From: JARFQH01 sp963825595
GTDB lineage: Bacteria; Desulfobacterota; Desulfobacteria; Desulfobacterales; SG8-13
Assembly (NCBI GenBank): GCA_963825595.1
Contig: CAWGUE010000001.1
Span: 84,816-148,815 of the forward strand
Direction of reading: 5' to 3'
Length of the DNA: 64,000 bases
Shown here: piece by piece, positions 35,579-47,390 of the stretch
How the letters are laid out: every line of letters starts with the position of its first letter
Position numbering within the stretch: the stretch's first letter is position 1
Notes under the pieces: model-generated
The model's input: only the letters and a program-made list of their open reading frames with translations
What the model was told of the DNA's origin: nothing
Databases searched by the model: none
Translations under genes and position numbers: made by a program

Positions 35579-37673
35579 CGATCCGTTGAACGGCCGCACG
35601 ATCCAGGGCTCGCTGCGGCAATTCCTGCAGAACGCCAATGGCAATGTGGGCACGAGAACGTGCAGGTTTGCCATCGCTACTACTGACGCGAACTACAATG
35701 CGGGGACGAACAGCTTCCTGGTCCGTCCCGCCACTCCTTTGCCCTTTATCAATGGGGGTGTGCGCCTCGACGCTGCCACACAGGCCGGCTACGACGGCAC
35801 GCCGATCATTGACCTCGATGGCAGCATGGCCGGAGCGGGCGCCCACGGGTTTGAGTCCGACGGCGGTGGAAGCTACTTCCGCGGCTTCACCATCCGCAAC
35901 TTCGACGGCGCCGGGATCTCTCTTTCCGGTTCGGGCCCCGACACGATCGTCGGCAACTACATCGGAACCGACGTCAACGGTACGGTTGCCCAGGGCAACC
36001 GGATCGGCATCGATCTCGGCAGCGGTGCCGATGATACTCGAGTGGGCGGAACAGCGGCCGGAGAGGGGAACATCATCGCCTTTAACACCGAAGTGGGTGT
36101 CCGGGTTACAGGCTCGGCATCCAGGCCCATCCTCGGGAACTCCATTTACGGCAACACGGGGCTCGGGATCGACCTGGGAAACAACGGCGTGACCCCAAAC
36201 AATGGCACGAAGAACGGCGGCCTGCCAAATTACGAGATGGATTACCCCGTCTTCGACAATGCCGCCCTCACCGGCACGACGCTGACCGTGTCGGGATACG
36301 TGGGAAGCGCGCTCGGCCAGAGCACCTTCGCCAACGCCCGGGTCGAGATCTTCAAGGCGGATAATTCCCCCGCTGACCAGAATGGGGAGATCGTCGCCGG
36401 TGACAGCCTGAGTGTGCCCCACGGCGAAGGGAGAACTTACCTCGGCTTCGTAACCACCGATGCCAACGGCAATTTCAGCGACAATGTCACGGTGAGCGGA
36501 CTGGTGGCAGGCGACCTAATCACCGGAACCGCGACCGACGGAAGCGGCAACACCTCCGAATTCGGGCCCAATGCCCTCGTTGTCGTGACTGCCGATCTGG
36601 CCTTGACCAAGATGGACAATCCGGACCCAGCACCGGCCGGGGGCCCGCTGGTCTATACCCTAGTCGTCAGCAATAACGGGCCGAATACGGCCAACAACGT
36701 CACCCTGGTCGACACATTGCCGGCCGGCGTCACCTTTCAGTCAGCCACTCCCAGTCAGGGAAGCTGTTCCGGCACTACCACCATTACCTGCGATCTCGGC
36801 GCTACCTTCAACGGCGGCACCGCCAGTGTTGAAATTCTGGTGGTCACTTCCGGGGCCGGTACGATCACCAACACGGCCAGCGTATCCGCCGACGAAACCG
36901 ATCCTTTTCCCGGCAACAACGGTGTCAGCGTCGACACGGATATTGTCGTTTCATCGATGTTCGACGTACCGCTGACCCAGTATACGCGGCTGCACGGCTT
37001 CATCGATTATACCACCACCGGTGGTTCGCTGCGTAACCGGCCCAATAACCAAAACGCCTGTTCGGTAGTCGGCAGTTCGACTGCCACCTTATCCGGAATC
37101 CCGGTCGGGGGCACCGTGCTGGCAGCCTATCTCTACTGGGCCGGCTCCGGCTCGACGGTCGACGATCAAGTCTATCTCGACGCCTCATCTCTGACGGCCG
37201 ACCGCACTTTCACGAGCCGTTTCGTTCTGGGTTCCACCGATTACGACTTCTTCGGCGGCTTCAAGGATGTTACCACCCAAGTGCAGTCCAAACGCAACGG
37301 AGATTACACCTTCAGCGACCTGACCGTCACCACCTCCGGCCAATACTGCTCTTCCCAGGCAGTCATCGCCGGCTGGTCGCTGATCGTGATCTACGAAGAT
37401 TCGAGCGTATCGGGCAAGACTCTCGTCGTCTACGACGGGTTTGACCTCGAGCGCAACAATGCCACCAATTATTTGCTCACCGGTATATACGCTGTCGATC
37501 CCCCGGAGGCCAAAAGCTCTTTCCTCCTGTGGGAAGGCGATTCAAATTTAGGTGGATCAGCGGAGGAACTCGAGTTCAACGGCACCAACCTGTCGGATGC
37601 ACTGAACCCCGTCAACAATGTCTATAACAGTACAATCAATTCTCTCGGCGTCGACCACCACATATGGGCTTGA
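35415..37673 (+). CDS. Giant surface protein: beta-helix, diverged DUF11 domain and extracellular domain
   Basis: An open segment with no start codon or ribosome site of its own. It opens with an SLRQFLQNANG beta-helix start, followed by NxIGT turns to about 36,590. One diverged DUF11 domain (about 36,600-36,950: ADLALTKMDNP, YTLVVSNNGPNTANNVTLVDTLPAG) follows, then about 230 residues with two Cys (NQNACS, SGQYCSS) and LYWAGSGS, a domain of unknown type seen in surface proteins. It stops at 37673 where the frame changes; TYGLDLDTFDVSALV continues from about 37660. Confidence 0.65.
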   Translation, partial: PEPLYGGKRSEVSDDTSTLVSAEHVIRVIVSGADVTGLDFGFSFDVVANTRDGDDDPLNGRTIQGSLRQFLQNANGNVGTRTCRFAIATTDANYNAGTNSFLVRPATPLPFINGGVRLDAATQAGYDGTPIIDLDGSMAGAGAHGFESDGGGSYFRGFTIRNFDGAGISLSGSGPDTIVGNYIGTDVNGTVAQGNRIGIDLGSGADDTRVGGTAAGEGNIIAFNTEVGVRVTGSASRPILGNSIYGNTGLGIDLGNNGVTPNNGTKNGGLPNYEMDYPVFDNAALTGTTLTVSGYVGSALGQSTFANARVEIFKADNSPADQNGEIVAGDSLSVPHGEGRTYLGFVTTDANGNFSDNVTVSGLVAGDLITGTATDGSGNTSEFGPNALVVVTADLALTKMDNPDPAPAGGPLVYTLVVSNNGPNTANNVTLVDTLPAGVTFQSATPSQGSCSGTTTITCDLGATFNGGTASVEILVVTSGAGTITNTASVSADETDPFPGNNGVSVDTDIVVSSMFDVPLTQYTRLHGFIDYTTTGGSLRNRPNNQNACSVVGSSTATLSGIPVGGTVLAAYLYWAGSGSTVDDQVYLDASSLTADRTFTSRFVLGSTDYDFFGGFKDVTTQVQSKRNGDYTFSDLTVTTSGQYCSSQAVIAGWSLIVIYEDSSVSGKTLVVYDGFDLERNNATNYLLTGIYAVDPPEAKSSFLLWEGDSNLGGSAEELEFNGTNLSDALNPVNNVYNSTINSLGVDHHIWA

Positions 37674-40600
37674 CCTCGACACCTTCGACGTGTCGGCCCT
37701 GGTCAGCGACGGTGACACCTCGGCCAGCAACAGGGTGTCGGTGGGGCCGGACCTGGTCATCCTCAATGCGGTTGTGCTGGAGGCCAAGACCGACATCATC
37801 GTCGGCCATGTATTCGACGATGTCAACTTCGGCGGCGGGGCCGGACGGGATCTTGCCACCGCCGCCGCGGCGGCCCCCGGTTTTTCCGTGGGGCGGCCCA
37901 ATGCGCGGGCCGAACTCTACGATGCCGCAGGCAACTTTCTGCGCGCGACCACCACCGATTCAGATGGCCGCTACGGTTTTGCCGGTATCCCCAACGGCAA
38001 TTATTTCGTGCGTGTGGTCAACAATACGGTCACCCCGGCCAGAAGCGGTGCCACCGGCAACGAATGGCCGGTGCAGACCTTCCGCACCAATGCCACCACC
38101 GGCACACCCGTGGCCGTGACGAACGAGGTGGGCGGAGCCGACCCCACGGTTCAGGACGACCCGGCCAACACCACCAGCGCCAACCTGTTTTCAATCACGG
38201 CCCAATCGGTGGCACCGGTGGCCATCGGCGGCTACTTAAGCGTTATCGACGTTAATTTCGGGTTCAATTTCGATACCATCGTCAACACCAATGATTCGGG
38301 CCAGGGCAGTTTGCGCGAATTCATCGAAAACGCCAATGCCCTGTCTAACACCAATTTGGCCCAAGCCGGGATGACCGCCGGGATCGAAACCAGCATTTTC
38401 CAAATCCCCGGCGCCGGACCTTTTAGCATTCAACCGGCGACAGCACTTCCCACCGTGACCGACCCCGTCGTCCTGGACGGTACCACCCAACCGGGCTGGA
38501 CCAGTGCCCCCATCATCGAGCTGGATGGATCTCTGATCGCCACCGACAATACCCACGGCCTCCACCTCACGGCCGGGGGCAGCACGGTGCGGGGATTCGT
38601 CATCAACCGTTTTGCTACCGCAGGCAGCAGCGGAATTTACCTGGCCACCGGCGGCAACAATACCGTTGAAGGCAACTATGTCGGCATTGACAGCACGGGC
38701 ACTCTGGCTCGTGCCAACGGCCGGGGTGGAATCTATGTGTTGAACTCGGGTGGTAACACCATTGGCGGCACCACGGATGCGGCCAGAAATGTGGTGTCGA
38801 GTAGCACATGGGATATCACTCTGGAGGGTGCGAGTTCCACAAACAATGTCATTGTAGGCAACTATGTGGGCACAGATAAGAATGGCACGGCTGCCATCGG
38901 TGCAATCCACGGCATCGTCATCTGGAATGCCCCCAATAACAGGGTCGGCGGCACAAGTATAGCGGAACGCAATGTCATTTCCGGTAATCCCAACTGCGGT
39001 ATCCTGCTTACAAGTGCAGGCTCTACTGGAAATGAACTGCAGGGGAATTATATCGGCACGGATGCTACAGGTGGCGTAGCTCTGGGCAACCGCTTAGGGG
39101 TCTGCCTCAGTAATGCCCACAACACGATCGTCGGCGGGACCGCTTCCGGGGCCGCCAATGTGATCAGCGGCAACACTTCCAACGGCTTTATTCTAAGCAG
39201 TGGCGCCACGGGAAATGTCATCCAGGGCAACTTCATTGGTACGGATGCAACCAGCAGTATTGCCCTGGGCAACGGCAGCAGCGACAGCACCCACGGCATA
39301 TGGATCAGTGACGGTTCCAACAACACCATCGGTGGAACCGGTATCGGCGAGCCGAACATCATCGTCAACAACGCGAACGCCGGGGTGTATGTCGCTGTAG
39401 GTGCAGGCAATATCATCTCAGGCAATGCCATCTATAGCAATGGCAGCATCGGAATCGATCTCGGCCCTATTGACGGTGTGACGACCAACGACGACGCCAA
39501 AACGTCCGGACAGCCCAACCTTCTTATGGACTTTCCGGTCTTCACCACCGCTACGCTGTTGGGCACGAACCTTTTCGTAACCGGCTATGTCGGCTCGACG
39601 GCCGGCCAGGCGACCTTTGCCAACGCCCGGGTGGAGATTTTCGAGTCCGACAACGATGCCAGCGGCCACGGTGAGGGACAGACTTTCCTCGGCGTTCTCA
39701 CGGCGGACGGCAGCGGCAATTTCAGCGGCACCATCGATGTGAGCGGGAAAGGCCTCGCCGCAGGTGAAAATATCACCGGAACCGCCACCGACGGAAGCAA
39801 CAATACATCCGAATTTGGAACACATCGGATTGTCGTCGCGCCGGCCGTAACGGTCGAGGATATCACCGAGATCGAAGGCACGGGTCTGCTCTTCACAGTG
39901 ACCCTGGACTATGCCGTGTCGGGCGGCTTTGATGTGACGGTCGGCTTCACCGATGGAACGGCCTCCGGCGGTGCTGCGCCGCTGGCAACCCCGGAAGATT
40001 TCGCCAATGATGCCGTAACATTAAATTTTGCCGGCACGGCGGACGAAACCCAATCCTTTACCGTGGCCACGCTCGATGATGTCCTCGTAGAGGGAAATGA
40101 GACGTTTACCGTCATCCTGGCTGCCTCCAATGCCAATGTGGATGCCAGTGATACCGCTGTGGGCACGATCACCGAAAATGACACCGATTTGGTGGTCACG
40201 AAGACGGTTGACAATGGCACCCCGGATGAGGGCGACACGGTCACCTTCACCGTGACTGTAACCAACAGCGGCTCGGTTCAGGTGACTAACGTCAGCATCG
40301 ATGATGTGCTGCCCGCCGGTTTGACGGCCGGTACGATCACCCCCAGCCAGGGCAGTTTCACCGCACCCACATGGACCATCGGGACCATCGACAGTGGCGC
40401 AAACGCTACATTAACAATTCAGGCCACCGTCGATGCCGGCACCGCCGGTTCCACCATCACCAACATGGTCACCAACGTCAGCCTGGATCAGGTGGACAGC
40501 GACACCACCGCTGATGATCTGAGTGAGTCGATCACGGTCGGCAATGCAACCGATCTTGTCATCACGAAGATTGTAGATAACGGAACTCCTGATGAAGGCG

Positions 40601-40947
40601 ACACGGTCACCTTCACCGTCACGGTCACAAACAACGGTCCGGCCCAGGCTTCAAACGTCAGCATCGATGACGCGCTGCCGGCTGGCCTGACGATTGGTTC
40701 GGTAACTCCGAGCACCGGAACATGGACCGCACCCACATGGACCATCGGGACCCTGGCTGACGGCGCCAGTGCCACGTTGACGATCCAGGCCACGGTCAAC
40801 GCCGGTACCGCCGGTTCCACTATCACAAACACGGTCACCAACGTTACCCTGGATCAGGTGGACAGCAACACCACCGCCGATGATCCCAGTGAGTCGGTCA
40901 CCGTCGGCAACAGCACGGATCTTGTGATCGGTAAAGACCGTCGATAA
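37660..40947 (+). CDS. Giant surface protein: second beta-helix region, Calx-beta and DUF11 units 1-3
   Basis: In-frame continuation with no signal peptide. It has a Cna/SdrD-like domain (GHVFDDVNFGGGAGRDL, about 37,800-38,150), an SLREFIENAN beta-helix with many IGGT and GNYIGTD turns (about 38,280-39,830), a Calx-beta domain (VEDITEIEGTGLLFTVTLD to GTITENDTD, about 39,840-40,180), and the first DUF11 repeats from 40183. The frame is broken at 40933 by what looks like one extra G in the third unit (GGTAAAGACC against the usual GGTAAAACC). Confidence 0.7.
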   Translation, partial: TYGLDLDTFDVSALVSDGDTSASNRVSVGPDLVILNAVVLEAKTDIIVGHVFDDVNFGGGAGRDLATAAAAAPGFSVGRPNARAELYDAAGNFLRATTTDSDGRYGFAGIPNGNYFVRVVNNTVTPARSGATGNEWPVQTFRTNATTGTPVAVTNEVGGADPTVQDDPANTTSANLFSITAQSVAPVAIGGYLSVIDVNFGFNFDTIVNTNDSGQGSLREFIENANALSNTNLAQAGMTAGIETSIFQIPGAGPFSIQPATALPTVTDPVVLDGTTQPGWTSAPIIELDGSLIATDNTHGLHLTAGGSTVRGFVINRFATAGSSGIYLATGGNNTVEGNYVGIDSTGTLARANGRGGIYVLNSGGNTIGGTTDAARNVVSSSTWDITLEGASSTNNVIVGNYVGTDKNGTAAIGAIHGIVIWNAPNNRVGGTSIAERNVISGNPNCGILLTSAGSTGNELQGNYIGTDATGGVALGNRLGVCLSNAHNTIVGGTASGAANVISGNTSNGFILSSGATGNVIQGNFIGTDATSSIALGNGSSDSTHGIWISDGSNNTIGGTGIGEPNIIVNNANAGVYVAVGAGNIISGNAIYSNGSIGIDLGPIDGVTTNDDAKTSGQPNLLMDFPVFTTATLLGTNLFVTGYVGSTAGQATFANARVEIFESDNDASGHGEGQTFLGVLTADGSGNFSGTIDVSGKGLAAGENITGTATDGSNNTSEFGTHRIVVAPAVTVEDITEIEGTGLLFTVTLDYAVSGGFDVTVGFTDGTASGGAAPLATPEDFANDAVTLNFAGTADETQSFTVATLDDVLVEGNETFTVILAASNANVDASDTAVGTITENDTDLVVTKTVDNGTPDEGDTVTFTVTVTNSGSVQVTNVSIDDVLPAGLTAGTITPSQGSFTAPTWTIGTIDSGANATLTIQATVDAGTAGSTITNMVTNVSLDQVDSDTTADDLSESITVGNATDLVITKIVDNGTPDEGDTVTFTVTVTNNGPAQASNVSIDDALPAGLTIGSVTPSTGTWTAPTWTIGTLADGASATLTIQATVNAGTAGSTITNTVTNVTLDQVDSNTTADDPSESVTVGNSTDLVIGKDRR

Positions 40948-43900
40948 CGGAACGCCGGATGAGGGCGACACGGTCACCTTCACCGTCACGGTCACAAACA
41001 ACGGTCCGGCCCAGGCCACCAATGTCAGTATCGATGATGTGCTGCCGGCCGGTTTGACGACCGGTACGGTAACTCCGAGCCAGGGACAGTGGACCGCACC
41101 CACATGGACCATCGGGACCATGGCAGACGGCGCAAGCGCCACGTTAACGATCCAGGCCACCGTCAACGCCGGTACCGCCGGTTCCACCATCACAAACACG
41201 GCCACAAACGTTACCCTGGATCAGGTCGACAGCAACGCCACCGCCGATGATCCCAGTGAGTCGATCACAGTCGGAAACAGCACCGACCTTGTGATCGGTA
41301 AAACCGTCGACAACGGAACGCCGAATGAAGGCGACACCGTCACCTTCACCGTCACGGTTACAAACAACGGTCCCGCTCAGGCTTCAAACGTCAGCATCGA
41401 TGACGCCCTGCCGGCGGGTTTAACAGCCGGTACGATCACTCCCAGCCAGGGTAGTTGGACCGCACCGACATGGACCGTCGGAACCATCGATGCTGGATCG
41501 AACGCCACGTTAACGATCCAGGCCTCCGTCGACGCCGGTACTGCTGGATCAACCATCACAAACACGGTCACAAACGTGACCCTGGATCAGGTGGATAGCG
41601 ACACTACCGCTGATGACCTCAGTGAGTCGGTCACCGTCGGTAACAGCACGGATCTTGTTATTGGTAAAACCGTCGATAACGGCACCCCGGACGAAGGCGA
41701 TACGGTTACCTTCACCGTCACGGTGACTAACAACGGTCCGGCTCAGGCTTCAAACGTCAGTATCGATGACGCCCTGCCCGCAGGTTTGACGGCCGGTACG
41801 ATCACCCCCAGCCAGGGCAGTTTCACCGCACCCACATGGACCATCGGGACCATCGACAGTGGCGCAAACGCTACATTAACAATTCAGGCCACCGTCGATG
41901 CCGGCACCGCCGGTTCCACCATCACCAACACGGTCACCAACGTCAGCCTGGATCAGGTGGACAGCGACACCACCGCTGATGATCTCAGTGAATCGATCAC
42001 GGTCGGCAACGCCACGGATTTGGTGATTGGTAAAACTGTCGACAACGGAACCCCGGATGAGGGCGACACGGTCACTTTCACCGTCACGGTCACAAACAAC
42101 GGTCCGGCCCAGGCCACGAACCTCACGCTCGATGATGCCATTCCCGCCGGCTTGACCATCGGCTCGGTGACACCGAGTGTCGGATCCTATGCGGCGCCCA
42201 CATGGACCATCGGGACCCTGGCTGACGGTGCCAGTGCCACTCTGACCATCATTGCTGACGTCGATGCCGGCACCGCCGGTTCCACCATCACAAACACGGT
42301 CACCGGGGTCACTCTGGATCAGATCGACAGCAACACCACCGCTGATGATCTCAGTGAGTCGATTACGGTCGGTAACAGACGGATTTGGTTATTGGTAAAA
42401 CGGTTGACAATGGAACGCCCGATGAGGGCGACACGATCACCTTCACCGTCACGGTCACAAATAACGGGCCGGCCCAGGCCACAAACGTCAGCATCGATGA
42501 CGTGCTGCCGGCTGGCCTGACGATTGGTTCAGTAACACCGAGTATCGGAACCTACACTGCACCGACTTGGACGATAGGCACTCTCAATAATGGTGTCAGT
42601 GCAACGTTAACCATCGTAGCTGATGTTGATGCCGGAACCGCCGGGTCGACCATCACTAACACGGTCACCAACGTCACCCTGGATCAGACCGACAGCAACA
42701 CCACCGCCGATGATCCCAGTGAGTCGCTCACGGTCGGTAACGCAACCGATCTGGTTATTGCTAAGACGGTTGACAACGGAACTCCCGATGAAGGCGATAC
42801 GGTCACCTTCACCGTCACGGTCACAAACAGCGGGCCGGCCCAGGCCACCAACGTCAGCATCGATGACGCTGCTGCCGGCTGGCTTGACGGTCGGTTCGAT
42901 CACTCCGAGCCAGGGCATGGACCGCACCCACATGGACCATCGGGACCCTGGCTGATGGCGCCAGTGCCACTTTAACCATCCAGGCCACCGTCAATGCCGG
43001 TACCGCCGGATCGACCATCACCAACACGGTCACCAACGTCAGCCTGGATCAGGTGGACAGCGACACCACCGCCGATGATCTCAGTGAGTCGATCACGGTC
43101 GGCAATGCAACGGATCTGGTCATCACAAAGATTGTTGATAACGGAACTCCCGATGAAGGCGACACGGTCACCTTCACCGTCACGGTCACAAACAACGGTC
43201 CGGCCCAGGCCACAAACGTCAGCATCGATGACGCCCTGCCGGCCGGCTTGACGATTGGTTCGGTAACTCCGAGCACCGGAACATGGACCGCACCCACATG
43301 GACCATCGGTACCCTGGCTGACGGAGCAAGCGCGACATTAACGATCACGGCTGACCGTCAACGCCGGTACCGCCGGTCCGACCATCACAAACACGGTCAC
43401 AAACGTGACCCTGGATCAGGTCGATAGCAACACTACCGCCGATGACCCAGTGAGTCGTCACCGTCGGTAACAGCACGGATCTTGTGATTGGTAAAACCGT
43501 CGATAACGGAACCCCGGATGAAGGCGATACCGTCACCTTCACCGTCACGGTGACAAACAACGGTCCTGCTCAAGCTTCAAACGTCAGTATCGATGACGCC
43601 CTGCCCGCAGGTTTGACGGCCGGTACGATCACCCCCAGCCAGGGCAGTTTCACCGCACCCACATGGACCATCGGGACCATCGACAGTGGCGCAAACGCTA
43701 CATTAACAATTCAGGCCACCGTCGATGCCGGCACCGCCGGTTCCACCATCACCAACACGGTCACCAACGTCACTCTGGATCAGGTGGACAGCAACACCAC
43801 CGCTGATGATCTCAGTGAGTCGGTCACGGTCGGTAACGCGACGGATCTGGTTATTGGTAAAACGGTTGACAATGGAACGCCGGATGAGGGCGACACGGTC

Positions 43901-46900
43901 ACCTTCACCGTCACGGTCACAAACAACGGACCGGCCCAGGCCACAAACGTCAGCATCGATGACGTGCTGCCGGCTGGCTTGACGATTGGTTCAGTAACAC
44001 CGAGCATCGGATCCTACACCGCACCGACATGGACCATCGGCACCTCAGACAATGGTGTCAAGCGCCACGTTAACGATTCGTAGCCGACGTCGATGCCGGT
44101 ACCGCCGGATCGACCATCACCAACACGGTCACTAACGTCACCTTGGATCAGGTCGACAGCAACACCACCGCTGATGATCCCAGTGAGTCAATCACCGTTG
44201 GCAACGCGACGGATCTTGTTATTGGTAAAACCGTCGACAACGGAACCCCGGATGAGGGCGACACGGTCACCTTCACCGTCACGGTTACAAACAGCGGACC
44301 AGCCCAGGCCACTAACATCAGCATCGACGACGTGGTGCCCGCCGGCCTGACCATCGGTTCAGTTACACCGAGCGCTGGAACATGGGCCGATCCGACATGG
44401 AGCATCGGAACCATCGACAGTGGCAACAGCGCCACCTTGACTATACAGGCCACGGTCAACGCCGGAACCTCAGGCAGCACGATCACTAACACGGTCACTA
44501 ACGTTGTCCTGGATCAGGTGGATAGCAATACCACCGCTGATGATCTTAGTGAGTCGGTCACAGTGGGCAACGCTACGGATTTGGTTATTGGTAAAACGGT
44601 CGATAACGCCACCCCCGATGAGGGCGACACGGTCACTTTCACCGTCACGGTCACAAACAACGGACCGGCCCAGGCCACTAATGTCAGCATCGATGATGCT
44701 CTGCCCGCAGGTTTGACGATCTGGATCAATTACACCCAGTCACCGGACACTACACCGCACCGACCTGGACCATAGGAACCTCGATAGTGGTGTCAGTGCC
44801 ACTCTGACCATCGTAGCTGATGTCGATGCCGGAACCGCCGGGTCGACCATCACTAACACGGTCACTAACGTCACCCTGGATCAGGTGGACAGCAACACCA
44901 CCGCCGATGATCTCAGTGAGTCGTCACGGTCGGCAACAGCAACGGATCTGGTCATCGCTAAGATTGTTGATAACGGAACCCCGGATGAAGGCGACACGGT
45001 CACCTTCACCGTCACGGTCACAAACAACGGACCGGCCCAGGCTTCAAACGTCAGCATCGATGACGCCCTGCCCGCGGGTTTGACTGCTGGAACCATCACC
45101 TTTAGCCAGGGCAGCTTCACCGCACCCACATGGACCATCGGAACCATAGACAGTGGTTCAAACGCCACGTTAACGATTCAAGCCACCGTCGATGCCGGTA
45201 CCGCCGGATCAATCATCACCAACACGGTCACAAACGTCACCTTGGATCAAGTCGACAGCGACACCACCGCTGATGATCCCAGTGAGTCAATCACCGTTGG
45301 CAACGCGACGGATCTTGTTATTGGTAAAACCGTCGACAACGGAACCCCGGATGAGGGCGACACGGTCACCTTCACCGTCACGGTTACAAACAACGGACCG
45401 GCCCAGGCCACTAACGTCAGTATCGATGATGTACTGCCGGCCGGTTTGACGATTGGTTCAGTAACTCCGAGCACCGGAACATGGAGCAGCACCCACATGG
45501 ACCATCGGTACCCTGGCTGACGGAGCAAGCGCGACACTGACCATCACGGCTGATGTCGATGCCGGAACCTCAGGCAGCACGATCACTAACACGGTCACAA
45601 ACGTGACCCTGGACCAGACCGACAGCAACACCACCGTTGATGATCCCAGTGAATCGATAACCGTCGGCAATGCGACGGATCTGGTTATCGGTAAAACGGT
45701 CGATAATGGAACCCCGAATGAGGGTGACACCGTTACCTTCACCGTCACGGTGACTAACAGCGGCCCCGCTCAGGCCACGAACGTCACGCTCGACGATGAC
45801 CTGCCCCCTGGTTTGACCCTCGGCACGGTCACCCCCAGCCAGGGCACCTACACCGCTCCCACATGGACGATAGGAACACTCAATAGCGGTGCCAGTGCAA
45901 CGTTAACCATCGTAGCTGATGTTGATGCCGGAACGGCCGGTTCCACTATCACAAATACGGTTGCCAATGTCTCCCTGGATCAGGTCGACAGCAACACCAC
46001 CGCCGATGATCCCAGTGAGTCGATCACAGTCGGAAACAGCACCGACCTTGTGATCGGTAAAACCGTCGACAACGGAACGCCGAATGAGGGCGACACCGTC
46101 ACCTTCACCGTCACGGTCACAAACAGCGGCCCGGCTCAGGCCACCAATGTCAGTATCGATGATGTGCTGCCGGCTGGGTTGACGATTGGTTCAGTAACAC
46201 CGAGTATCGGATCCTACACTGCACCAACTTGGACGATAGGCACTCTCAATAATGGTGTCAGTGCAACGTTAACCATCGTAGCTGATGTTGATGCCGGAAC
46301 CGCCGGGTCGACCATTACAAATACGGTCACCAACGTCAGTCTGGATCAGACCGACAGCAACACCACCGCTGATGATCTCAGTGAGTCGGTCACCGTCGGT
46401 AACAGGACGGATCTGGTTATTGGTAAAACGGTTGATAACGGAACCCCGAATGAGGGCGACACCGTTACCTTCACGGTGACGGTTACAAACAACGGACCGG
46501 CCCAGGCCACTAACGTCAGCATCGATGACGCCCTGCCCGCGGGTTTGACTGCGGGAACGATCACTCCCAGCCAAGGCAGCTGGACCGCACCGACATGGAC
46601 GGTCGGAACAATCGACAGTGGATCAAACGCCACATTAACCATTCAGGCCACAGTCGATGCCGGAACCGCCGGTCAAACCATCACCAACACGGTCACCAAC
46701 GTCACCCTGGATCAGGTCGACAGCAACACCACCGCTGATGACCTCAGCGAGTCGATCACCGTCGGTAACGCGACGGATCTGGTCATCACCAAGATCGTCG
46801 ATAACGCTACTCCGGACGAAGGCGACACGGTCACCTTCACCGTCACGGTTACAAACAACGGTCCGGCTCAGGCTTCAAACGTCAGCATCGATGACGCCCT

Positions 46901-47390
46901 GCCCGCGGGTTTAACAGCCGGTACGATCACTCCCAGCCAGGGTAGTTGGACCGCACCGACATGGACCGTCGGAACCATCGATGCTGGATCGAACGCCACG
47001 TTAACGATCCAGGCCTCCGCCGACGCCGGTACCGCTGGATCAACCATCACCAACACGGTCACCAACGTGACCCTGGATCAGATCGACAGCGACACCACCG
47101 CTGATGATCTCAGTGAGTCGGTCACGGTCGGCAACAGCACGGATCTTGTTATTGGTAAAACGGTCGATAACGGCACCCCGGATGAAGGCGACACGGTTAC
47201 CTTCACCGTCACGGTCACAAACAACGGGCCGGCTCAGGCCTCAAACGTCAGCATCGATGACGCCCTGCCCGCAGGTTTGACGGCCGGAACGATTACTCCC
47301 AGCCAGGGCAGCTACACCGCACCGACATGGACCATCGGCACCATCGACAGTGGATCAAACGCTACCTTAACGATTCAGGCTACGTCGATG
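40948..47390 (+). pseudogene. Giant surface protein: DUF11 array, frameshifted first half
   Basis: Repeat units 3-20. Neighbouring units show the intact sequence, so each indel can be placed: extra base near 40933; one lost at 42378; one extra at 42869 with two lost near 42917; one extra near 43352 and two lost at 43446-43457; one extra near 44062 and another near 44080; several in 44720-44930; one extra near 45485; one lost near 47385. Open stretches between them (41039-42370, 45603-47390, and others) encode standard units. No ribosome sites or starts exist, so the frames cannot be separate genes. Confidence 0.7.

Noticed and set aside
35403..36422. 339-codon minus-strand open frame
   Set aside because: It is opposite a well-supported beta-helix segment; the translation has no domain pattern and no start signal.
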